Assembly: GCA_041485125.1 (NCBI GenBank)
Contig: JBGPIT010000021.1
Location: 1-26,390 of the forward strand
Reading direction: 5' to 3'
DNA length: 26,390 bases
Source of the DNA: JBGPIT01 sp041485125
GTDB taxonomy: Bacteria; Desulfobacterota; Binatia; UTPRO1
Shown here: positions 6,345-13,328 of the stretch, in pieces
Layout: every line of letters starts with the position of its first letter
Position numbering within the stretch: the first letter of the stretch is position 1
Notes under the pieces: generated by a model
What the model saw: the letters and a program-made list of their open reading frames with translations, nothing else
Databases searched by the model: none
Told to the model about the DNA's origin: nothing
Translations under genes and position numbers: made by a program

Positions 6345-8084
6345 ATGCGTATTCCTGGTATTCGCAGACTCTCCATCGGAATCCTGGGCGCGTTGCTGGC
6401 GCTCGGCGCGCTCGTCGTGCACGCCCACGCGGCGCAGCCGTCCCAGCCGCTCAGCTGCCAACGCGCCATCACCCGCGAGGGATCGCGATTCGTTCGAGCA
6501 CAGGTCCGTGAGCTCGGCCGATGTGCGGACCAGATCGTTCGCGGCCTCGTCCCCGATCCGGGGCCGGGCGGTCGCCTCAGTTTCTGCCGCGCCCGCCCGA
6601 AGACGGCACTCCGCCTCGCGACCGCAGCGGCGCGACTGCAGATGAAGATCGAGCGTGCATGTGGCGGCGCCGATCGCATCTGCGGCACGCCCGACGACAA
6701 CCTCGACATGCAGACGCACGTCGGGTTTCCGGCCACGTGTCCGAATCTCGAGAACCGCGTCGATCCCGATTGCAGCAAGCCGATCGACGACTGCCGCGAC
6801 GTCGCCGATTGCCTCGAGTGCATTCACCGCGCCGGTGCAGACCAGGCGACCGGGCTCTACTACGACGCGATGGCCGACGTGATCGTGCCGTCTCCCGCCG
6901 CGCGCGCCGTCACCGCCTGTCAACGGGCGATCGGCCGAGAGAGCGGCACGCTCCTCGGCGTCGAGGAGCGCGCGCTCTGGAGGTGCTGGGACGACCGGCT
7001 GCGCGGCAAGCACGGGTACGAGTGTCCGGATGCCGGTGCGCCGAGGGGCAACAGCGCATGGCGCGCGGCCGCGAAGATCGCGCGCGCCGAGATGCGCGCG
7101 AGCATGCGGATCTGCCGGCAGTGCGGCGGCACCGGTCGTAAGTGCCGGACGGCGATGGGACCTGTCCCCGGCGACGGCCGCGCCGACGACCTGTTGCCGT
7201 CGACGATCGGGTTCCTGGCGGCGTGCCCCGCCGTGACCGTGCCGATGCCGCGCGCCACGGGTACCGCCCCGGCGTTCTGTGGAGCGTCGATCGCGACGCT
7301 CGAGGATCTCGTCCGCTGTGTCGAGTGCATGACCGAGTTTACCGTTCACTGCGTCGAGCTCGCGCAGACGCCGCAGTTCCACGGGTATCCCGCGGCATGT
7401 AACCCGTTGCCGATCGTCGTCGATCTGCTTCCGCCCTTCCTGTGCCACGACGCCAGTGGTCCGCCGCGGGCCGATGTCGGCGGTGTGGCGCTCGAGGATG
7501 CGCTCGGGACGCGCACCGTGACGCTGCACGACGCGAACCGGCTCTGCGCCCCTGCCGACGTCGAGGACGAGCCCGGCACCGCGCTCGCGAAGTCGTACCG
7601 CCTGACCGGCTACCATCTGACGCAGGAGGCGCCGACGTTCGCGGAGGTCAAGGACGTGACCGTCACGGATCGGCTCGGATCAATCACGCTCGACGTCGTC
7701 CGGCCGGTGATGCTTCTCGTGCCCAGCATCGAGGCACCGGCGGGGTCTCCGCCGCCGGCGCCGTCGGCCATCGATCACTTCCAGTGTTACGACGTGCGTG
7801 GGGCGCAGGCGCACGTCGACGGCATCGCGGTCGTCGACGAGTTCGGCGCCGCCATCGCGGACGTGAAGCGGCCGGCGACGTTGTGTCTCGCCGCCGACAA
7901 GAACGGCGAGGGTGTGCTTCGTCCCGCGACGCACCTGATGTGCTACGAGGTACGGGCCGAGCCGCCACGGCCGGACCCCGCCGCGCCGGTCGATGTCGTG
8001 AACCAGCTCGGTGGGTTCGCCCTCGACGTGGGGCGGACGACCGAGCTCTGCCTGCCGGCGACCGTGTCGTTCTCCCATCCGTGA
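6345..8084 (+). CDS. Secreted Cys-rich repeat protein
   Basis: The 579-residue product begins with a signal peptide (basic n-region RRLS, hydrophobic core IGILGALLALGALVV, likely cleavage near residue 29 after AHA). Two related Cys-rich modules follow, starting at C38 (CQRAITREGSRFV) and C192 (CQRAIGRESGTLL). Each has a helical charged stretch, a GFxxxCP segment and a closing CxxC pair (CLECI, CVECM). The C-terminal part has three ~50-residue repeats starting near C367, C481 and C533, of the form CY-x-VR...V-x-D-x-G...DVxR...LCLPA. No enzyme motif is visible. A periplasmic or exported structural or binding role is inferred; function is unknown. The frame is open upstream to 5916, but the GGGGAGG ribosome-binding site and the signal peptide fix the start at 6345. 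A decayed nadA follows 19 bp later. Confidence 0.85.
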   Translation: MRIPGIRRLSIGILGALLALGALVVHAHAAQPSQPLSCQRAITREGSRFVRAQVRELGRCADQIVRGLVPDPGPGGRLSFCRARPKTALRLATAAARLQMKIERACGGADRICGTPDDNLDMQTHVGFPATCPNLENRVDPDCSKPIDDCRDVADCLECIHRAGADQATGLYYDAMADVIVPSPAARAVTACQRAIGRESGTLLGVEERALWRCWDDRLRGKHGYECPDAGAPRGNSAWRAAAKIARAEMRASMRICRQCGGTGRKCRTAMGPVPGDGRADDLLPSTIGFLAACPAVTVPMPRATGTAPAFCGASIATLEDLVRCVECMTEFTVHCVELAQTPQFHGYPAACNPLPIVVDLLPPFLCHDASGPPRADVGGVALEDALGTRTVTLHDANRLCAPADVEDEPGTALAKSYRLTGYHLTQEAPTFAEVKDVTVTDRLGSITLDVVRPVMLLVPSIEAPAGSPPPAPSAIDHFQCYDVRGAQAHVDGIAVVDEFGAAIADVKRPATLCLAADKNGEGVLRPATHLMCYEVRAEPPRPDPAAPVDVVNQLGGFALDVGRTTELCLPATVSFSHP

Positions 8085-8092
8085 GGCCGTCC

Positions 8093-8099
8093 AAGGAGG
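8093..8099 (+). promoter_or_regulatory. Ribosome-binding site of the decayed nadA
   Basis: AAGGAGG ends four bases before the GTG at 8104. It shows where nadA translation used to begin. Confidence 0.55.
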
Positions 8100-8103
8100 C
8101 GCC

Positions 8104-8696
8104 GTGAGGGAGAACGCGGACACGCTCGCACGCTCGCCCGCGAGTGGTACGCGCGGTTCGAGCGCTGGGCGGCCGACCTCTGTCCGGGCCGCTACGCTCG
8201 AGCACTGCCGGGAGCTCGCGGAGAAGGGCATCGAGATTCGCCGCCTGGCGGCCGCGAAGGGCTCGACCGTCGTCGCCCACAACTATCTCTACGCGGAGTT
8301 CCACGAGCTCGCCGATCAGGTCGGCGACTCGCTCGGCTCGAGCTTCTACGTGCGCGATCGCGGCGCCGCGCGCGTCGACTTCGAGAGCGTCTACTTCATG
8401 GGGGCGACCGCGAAGATGATCACCGGCGATGCCACCCGCGTTCGTCGCCGACGGGTCCGAGGCCCTCGGCTGCTCGCTCGTCTTCGGCACCGACCACGCC
8501 TGGCTCGAGGCGTGGTCGGTGCGCCATCCGGACCGCATCCTCGTCACGTACGTCAACAGCGACGCCTACACCAAGGCTGTGCGACGACTGCTGCGATCCC
8601 AAGCGTCCATACGAGGACGATCTCGTCCTGCATATCCAGCGCTCGATCGCAGCCAAAGCCATGACCGGAATCGAGCGCATGCTCGCCGTCACGTGA
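8104..8696 (+). pseudogene. nadA: Decayed quinolinate synthase gene
   Basis: Three reading frames in succession encode pieces of quinolinate synthase, the [4Fe-4S] enzyme that makes quinolinate for NAD synthesis. From the GTG at 8104 the frame reads RENADTLAR. An exact 8-bp tandem duplication (ACGCTCGC, 8122-8137) then throws it out of frame. REWYARFERWAADL continues in the second frame to about 8198. The frame returns near 8199 for ELAEKGIEIRRLAAAKGSTV, VAHNYLY and FHELADQVGDSLG. It shifts again near 8443 (probable 2-base loss between ATRV and VADGSEALGCS) and runs through LVTYVNSDAYTKA. A third frame from 8580 encodes CDDCCDPK...GIERMLAVT and stops at 8696. Roughly 200 residues between YTKA and CDDCC are missing, including most of the Fe-S region. 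The gene cannot make active enzyme. Confidence 0.87.
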
Positions 8697-8708
8697 GAGT
8701 CGCCGCCG

Positions 8709-9641
8709 TCATCCCGGCGCGACGAGGTCGCGCAGCGATTGCTCGGCGGCAAGGCGGCGGATCGCGTCAGCGAGCAGCGGCGCCAGGCTCACGGTCGAGA
8801 CCGGAACACCGGCGTCGGGCGCCGTGGCGACGCTGTCGGTCACGATCAAGCGCTTGATCGGCAACGTCGCGAAGCGATCGCGCGCGGGACCGACGAGGAG
8901 CGCGTGCGTCGCGGCGACCGTCACCTCCGGGATGCAGCCGGCGTCGACGAGTGCCTTGACCGCGGCCGCGACCGTGCCGCCGGTGCTGATCATGTCGTCG
9001 ATGATGATCGGGCGAAGTCCGCGAACGTCGCCCACCAAGCGCCGTACCGCCACCTCCGTGCCGCTGAGGCGCGTCTTGTGGACCACCGCCACCGGCAGAC
9101 AGAGCGCGGCGGCATAGCGCTCGGCGAGCTTCGCCGCGCCGAGGTCCGGCGAGACGACGACGGCGTGCGCGTCCGCGTGGGCGCGCAGCGCCTCGGTCAG
9201 CAGCGGGACGGCGGTCAAGTGCGCGAGCGCGGTGAAGCATGCCTCGATGGCGGCGGCATGGAGGTCGACCGCGAGGACGCGCTCGATCCCCGCCGCCGCG
9301 ATCAACGCGGCGAGGACGGCCGCGCCGAGCGGCTCGCCATCGTGCACGCGGCGGTCTTGCCGGGCGTAGCCGAAGTACGGGATCACTGCGGTGAGACGCG
9401 CGGCACCGGCGCGGCGGCAGGCGTCCGCGAACAGGGCGAGCTCGAGCAGATTCTCGCCGACCGGCAGCGACGTCGGCTGGATCAGGTACGTGTCGGCGCC
9501 GCGCACGTCGGCTTGAATCTCGATGTGAACCTCGCCGTCTGGAAACCGCTCGAGCAGACGAGGAGCGAGCGTGATCCCGAGGCGATCCGCGATCGCGGCG
9601 GCAAGGGGAACGTTGGCGTCCCCACTCAGCAGGCAGAGCAT
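8709..9641 (-). CDS. prs: Ribose-phosphate pyrophosphokinase (PRPP synthetase)
   Basis: The 310-residue protein transfers pyrophosphate from ATP to ribose 5-phosphate, giving PRPP for nucleotide, His, Trp and NAD synthesis. Visible motifs are FPDGEVHIEI at 33-42, the ATP-binding loop YFGYARQDRR at 89-98, the metal-binding DLHA at 126-129, and the PRPP loop IIIDDMISTGGTV at 212-224. The length is normal. The ATG at 9641 has GGAG nine bases upstream; the frame is open further upstream but that part lacks homology. It lies 46 bp after rtcA and 28 bp or less after the other genes of the same strand run, so it is probably the last gene of that transcript. It ends 12 bp from the convergent end of the nadA remnant. 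Its divergence from the housekeeping type suggests a second, stress-linked paralogue (inference). Confidence 0.93.
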   Translation of the reverse strand: MLCLLSGDANVPLAAAIADRLGITLAPRLLERFPDGEVHIEIQADVRGADTYLIQPTSLPVGENLLELALFADACRRAGAARLTAVIPYFGYARQDRRVHDGEPLGAAVLAALIAAAGIERVLAVDLHAAAIEACFTALAHLTAVPLLTEALRAHADAHAVVVSPDLGAAKLAERYAAALCLPVAVVHKTRLSGTEVAVRRLVGDVRGLRPIIIDDMISTGGTVAAAVKALVDAGCIPEVTVAATHALLVGPARDRFATLPIKRLIVTDSVATAPDAGVPVSTVSLAPLLADAIRRLAAEQSLRDLVAPG

Positions 9642-9687
9642 CGTTCCCACTCCTGTTCGCCGCGTGTCGCGCGGGTGAGGCCGTCGT

Positions 9688-10725
9688 TCATCGGCGGTGT
9701 GCGATTCCCTCGATCCGAACCTCGCGACGCTCGCACGACGCCCGCGCGCCGAAGCGCTCCGCAAGCCACAGATTGGCGTCGACGTGCTCGGTCACGTCCG
9801 GCACGACGTACCGGCTGCTGCCCTCGGCCAACGCGGCGAACACGATCAGCTGATCGGCGACGTGCCGGTCCACGGTCGCGCCGCTCGCGAGATCGTCGAG
9901 CAGGCTCGCGGCGACGAACTGCCCGATCGTCTCCGAGGTGCGGCCGCGGGCGCCGGCCCAGTCGGCGCCGAACAGGCAGCCGGTCGAGCTCTCGCCCCAT
10001 ACGGCGAGGCTCGCGCCCGGGTGGGACGCGCGGGCATCGAGCACACGCTCGATGAGGCATGCGATCCCGCCGGCGGCGAGGCGCGCCTCGCACGCCGCCG
10101 CCATGCGCTCGCTCACCCGCCGCTCGGCGAGGTGGCTCGAGAATGCGACGCCGAGGACGCTGCGGAGCTGTCCGGGCTCGGCCAGACGGATCGCCGCGAG
10201 CGGGCGTCCGATCGGCGTGACGCGCACGTCGAGCACGCCGGCGCCCGCCGGCGCGTACCCGGCGCGGACGACCTCGATCTCGACCGCCGCGCCCATGCGC
10301 GCGAGCAGCGGCGCCAGGACGTGCTGCATGTGATGCGGCGACGGCGCGAAGTCCTGGAACACACCGCCGGTGATGCGAGCCGTCAGCGGGCCGTCTGCGA
10401 AGCATGCGAGCGGGAGAATCCCGAGCGCGAGCATCGTGGTCGATCCCGCCGTTCCAATGTCCCACGTGTAGCTGCCGCCGTGAATTGTCCCGCCGGGAGC
10501 AAACGTGAACTCTTGGGACCCGACGAAGAGCCCGTCGGCGGCGGCGTCGCAGATCTCGGCGCAGGCGCGCACCGCCGCGAGGTGCTGGGGCCGCAGGCCG
10601 GGCCTCGCGCGCCGCGCGCGCGCGTTGAAGATGTGCAACGGCCGCCGCAGCAAGGCAGCCAGCGCGACCGCGAAGCGGACGATCGTCCCGCTCCCGGAGC
10701 GTTCGCTGCCGTCGACGTGGATCAT
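9688..10725 (-). CDS. rtcA: RNA 3'-terminal phosphate cyclase
   Basis: The 345-residue protein matches RtcA across its length (E. coli RtcA is 338). It has the N-terminal DGSERSGSGTIVR, the RPGLRPQH segment, the Gly-rich GGSYTWDIGTAGST region, and the active-site His in HVADQLIVFAALA. That His, residue 288, is the one adenylylated by ATP in the family. RtcA converts an RNA 3'-phosphate to a 2',3'-cyclic phosphate, a substrate for RtcB. The ATG at 10725 is preceded by GGGGAGG. prs lies 46 bp downstream and hsp20 ends 117 bp upstream on the same strand. The regulator RtcR is not present in the window, so the usual sigma-54 rtcBA control is not evident. Confidence 0.93.
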   Translation of the reverse strand: MIHVDGSERSGSGTIVRFAVALAALLRRPLHIFNARARRARPGLRPQHLAAVRACAEICDAAADGLFVGSQEFTFAPGGTIHGGSYTWDIGTAGSTTMLALGILPLACFADGPLTARITGGVFQDFAPSPHHMQHVLAPLLARMGAAVEIEVVRAGYAPAGAGVLDVRVTPIGRPLAAIRLAEPGQLRSVLGVAFSSHLAERRVSERMAAACEARLAAGGIACLIERVLDARASHPGASLAVWGESSTGCLFGADWAGARGRTSETIGQFVAASLLDDLASGATVDRHVADQLIVFAALAEGSSRYVVPDVTEHVDANLWLAERFGARASCERREVRIEGIAHRR

Positions 10726-10842
10726 CGCCTCCCCGCGCCCGTGGCGCGCGCATGCCCCGTCATACCTGGCAGGCCATCACGCCGCGGCCGATCTTGCGGC
10801 TGGCGCGCGCCGCCGCCGCGATTCCCTGGCTCCCGCCATGTC

Positions 10843-11460
10843 TCAGCCGGCGTCGATCGGCACCGTGCGTGACTTCGCGGGCCTCGGCGGCGCCGGCAGC
10901 GTCACCTCGAGGACGCCGTTCCGGAAGCTCGCCGTGGCCCGGTCGGGATCGATGCCATCAGGGAGCAGGATCTCCCGGTAAAAGCTGCCGTAGCTGCGCT
11001 CGCTGCGGTAAGAGCCTTTGCCCTGGTCCTCTCGCTCTTGCAGGCGCTCGCCACGGATGCTGATCGCGTCGTCGCACACCTCGACGTGGACGTCGTCCTT
11101 GGTGAGGCCCGGAAGATCGGCTCGCACCACGAGCCTGCCGCCGTGCTCCGTGACCTCGACGCTCGGAAGCCACTCCGCCTCTGCGATCTCGGGTGCCTCG
11201 AGCTCCAGATCGAAACGGGGTGGGACGCCGAGCCTCATGTCCTCGAAGAGACGGTCCATCTCCTCCGCAAGTTGGCGCATGATCGCGAACGGACTGCGGG
11301 TCGCGCCCGGCGGTGTCGACGGCGCAAGGGACGTTCTCTGACGCGGGACGAGTGCGGTGGCACGTCGACGTTTCGCGGCCGGGCGCCGCGGTGGCGTACG
11401 ACGATGTTGCATCTTGCTCTCGGGCCGAGCCGGGGCCTCGAGCTTCTTACGCTTCGCCAT
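10843..11460 (-). CDS. Small heat shock protein (Hsp20/alpha-crystallin family) with basic N-terminal tail
   Basis: The 205-residue protein has a core alpha-crystallin domain at about residues 97-189. It shows the family blocks LVVRADLPGLTKDDVHV, ISIRGER, YGSFYREILLP and FRNGVLEVTLP. The C-terminal VPI can serve as the I/V-x-I oligomerisation motif. The first ~45 residues are unusual: Lys/Arg/Pro-rich (MAKRKK..., TPPRRPAAKRRRATALVPRQR), as in nucleic-acid-associated or ribosome-associated tails. Such proteins hold unfolding proteins soluble during stress. The ATG at 11460 has a near-perfect AAAGGAGG four bases upstream, which rules out the longer open frame. The gene lies 28 bp downstream of the secreted protein gene and upstream of rtcA on the same strand. 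Confidence 0.92.
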   Translation of the reverse strand: MAKRKKLEAPARPESKMQHRRTPPRRPAAKRRRATALVPRQRTSLAPSTPPGATRSPFAIMRQLAEEMDRLFEDMRLGVPPRFDLELEAPEIAEAEWLPSVEVTEHGGRLVVRADLPGLTKDDVHVEVCDDAISIRGERLQEREDQGKGSYRSERSYGSFYREILLPDGIDPDRATASFRNGVLEVTLPAPPRPAKSRTVPIDAG

Positions 11461-11464
11461 GAAT

Positions 11465-11472
11465 CCTCCTTT
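11465..11472 (-). promoter_or_regulatory. Strong ribosome-binding site of hsp20
   Basis: AAAGGAGG on the minus strand, four bases before the ATG at 11460, selects this start over an earlier in-frame ATG. Confidence 0.8.
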
Positions 11473-11488
11473 CATCGCAGCACCTGCG

Positions 11489-13315
11489 CTACGGGCTGGA
11501 GAAGAAATCCTCCTGGATGAAGAAGCCGTAGCGCTCGCCGAGCTCGCGGCCGCGCGGTACGTCGAGGATGAGGATCTGCGACGCCTCGCAGAGCTCCTGG
11601 TTCGCGACGCACTCGACGATCGCGGCGGGCACGACCAGCGGCGGCAGGTCGAACTCGCCACAGCGCGCGCTCGCGGTGCCGAACCCGAGCCCCTGGGGCG
11701 CGAGCATGTCGGCGGTCGTGAGGTCGGGGCTCGTGCAGCGCTTCAGCACCGACGCGAGGAGCTTCACGTCGGTGCCGGCCGGGCTCCGGAGCTTGGCGAA
11801 CGACTTTTCGCACTTCGCCGCGGCCTTCGGCAGACACGCCGGGTCGTCGGGCTTCTGCTGGATGCACTTTCCGCCCGGCTCGACGCATTGGGCGCCGACC
11901 TTGTAGAGCGCCTGCAGCACCTTGAGCGTGCCCTTGCGGATCGCGGCGTCGCACTTCGCGAGCGCCTTCTGCTTGGCGGTGCCGGCGAGCGTATTCCCGC
12001 TGCCGTCGGCACCCGCCGGCAGGCAGGGGAAATCGGCGGCGGGATTGCCGCCGACGCGCAGGAAGTACTCGCGCGCCCGCGGGACGGTCTCGCCGGCGAT
12101 GCGTTCGGCGAGGCACGCGTGCTGCCGCAGCACGCACTCGGCGATGTCCCCGGCGCCGGTGAGCGCCGGCACGCCGTGGTCGGCGCAGATGCTCGCCTCG
12201 GCGCCGAAGCCGAGCCCGGGGCCGTCGAGCAGCTGCGCGAGCGTCAGCGGCGGCGGGTCGTTCGGCCCCTTCGGACCGCACGCTTTCGCGACGGCGCCGC
12301 GGAGCTTCGCCTCGTCCTTCCCGGTCGCGGCGGCGCGCTCCTTCTCGCACGTCGTCTGCGCCTTCGCGAAGCATCGATCGTCACCGTTCTTCAGCTGGGT
12401 GCAGGCCGCGACGGCCCCGAAGCACTTCAGTAGATGAGCGACTCTCCTCGTCACGAAGTTCCTGCCGCCGATCGCGATGCCGTGCTGGCACTTGATCGCC
12501 GCCTTGCCGACGCCTTTCGGATCGCCGAGACCGAGGCCGGCGCCGAAGGCGGGGGCCTCGCACTCGGGATCGCTGCGGTCGATGAAATCGTCCTGGTCGT
12601 CGTCGACGCAGTTGTTGCAGATCTCGCCCGGGCGATCGGCCGTCGCCGCCGGCACGCCGAAGACGAGGTCGTCGAGGACGACGCCCTCGTTGGCATCGTT
12701 GCCGGGCCAGCCCTGGCCGTTCTGAATGACGGCGAGCGTGATCAGCTGCACCGGCTGGCTCGTGCCGTCGTCGACCGCGACGATGCCGCGGAAGAGCCGC
12801 GAGCCGTTGCCGCCCGAGACCGTGCCGGTCGTCGCGCGCGCGACGCCGCTCGCATCATAGACGGTGAGGAAGCTCGGTCCGTCGGCGGGGAAGTCGGCGT
12901 CGATGAAGACGACGCCCACGCCGGCGACCGCGCCGTACTGCAAGCCGTGCAGGAACTCGAGCTGCGTGGACTTGCCGCCCTGACCGAGCTGGAAGCTGAT
13001 CGGTCCGGGCGCATAGACGTTCGGCGAGGAATTCGGCGGGAAATCCAGCGGGAAGCCGAACGAGCGGCTCGCAAAGTCTCCGTCTTCGCCCTCGATCAGC
13101 ACGCCGTCGCTGAAGAGGTAGCGGTAGAACGGGAACGGCGCCGGATCGACCGAAGCGGTATCGACGTCGTCGAAATCGATGACGTGCACCGCACCGCCGA
13201 GACGCGTCTCGAACGCCGTACGATCCGTGAACGTTTCGAAGCTGATCGTCGCGTTCGCCGGGGCGCCGGCGAACGCGACCACGAGAAGACCGATCCCGAC
13301 GACTCGAGAGCGCAT
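11489..13315 (-). CDS. Secreted protein with N-terminal beta-rich domain and two Cys-rich modules
   Basis: The 608-residue product starts with a signal peptide (VVGIGLLVVAFAGAPANA, cleavage near residue 22). Residues ~23-230 look like a beta-sandwich of the exported PEP-CTERM/carbohydrate-binding kind, with FDDVDT, GVVFIDADFP and VVLDDLVFGVP. A Cys/Asp motif follows (CNNCVDDDQDDFIDRSDPEC), a pattern that suggests a calcium-binding loop. The C-terminal half holds two ~150-residue Cys-rich modules. The first runs from about KCQHGIAIGG to ECVLRQHACL and the second from about KCDAAIRKGTLK to ECVANQELCE. Each has a GLGFG segment before a conserved Cys. These resemble the modules in the protein at 6345-8084. 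Function is unknown. GGGAG before the ATG and a 13-bp gap show that it is co-transcribed with the propeller gene upstream. Confidence 0.84.
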   Translation of the reverse strand: MRSRVVGIGLLVVAFAGAPANATISFETFTDRTAFETRLGGAVHVIDFDDVDTASVDPAPFPFYRYLFSDGVLIEGEDGDFASRSFGFPLDFPPNSSPNVYAPGPISFQLGQGGKSTQLEFLHGLQYGAVAGVGVVFIDADFPADGPSFLTVYDASGVARATTGTVSGGNGSRLFRGIVAVDDGTSQPVQLITLAVIQNGQGWPGNDANEGVVLDDLVFGVPAATADRPGEICNNCVDDDQDDFIDRSDPECEAPAFGAGLGLGDPKGVGKAAIKCQHGIAIGGRNFVTRRVAHLLKCFGAVAACTQLKNGDDRCFAKAQTTCEKERAAATGKDEAKLRGAVAKACGPKGPNDPPPLTLAQLLDGPGLGFGAEASICADHGVPALTGAGDIAECVLRQHACLAERIAGETVPRAREYFLRVGGNPAADFPCLPAGADGSGNTLAGTAKQKALAKCDAAIRKGTLKVLQALYKVGAQCVEPGGKCIQQKPDDPACLPKAAAKCEKSFAKLRSPAGTDVKLLASVLKRCTSPDLTTADMLAPQGLGFGTASARCGEFDLPPLVVPAAIVECVANQELCEASQILILDVPRGRELGERYGFFIQEDFFSSP

Positions 13316-13328
13316 CGTACTCCCATCG

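Noticed and set aside
6267..7616. 449-codon minus-strand frame
   Set aside because: Arg-rich shadow of the secreted Cys-rich protein, which has a signal peptide and ribosome-binding site on the plus strand.
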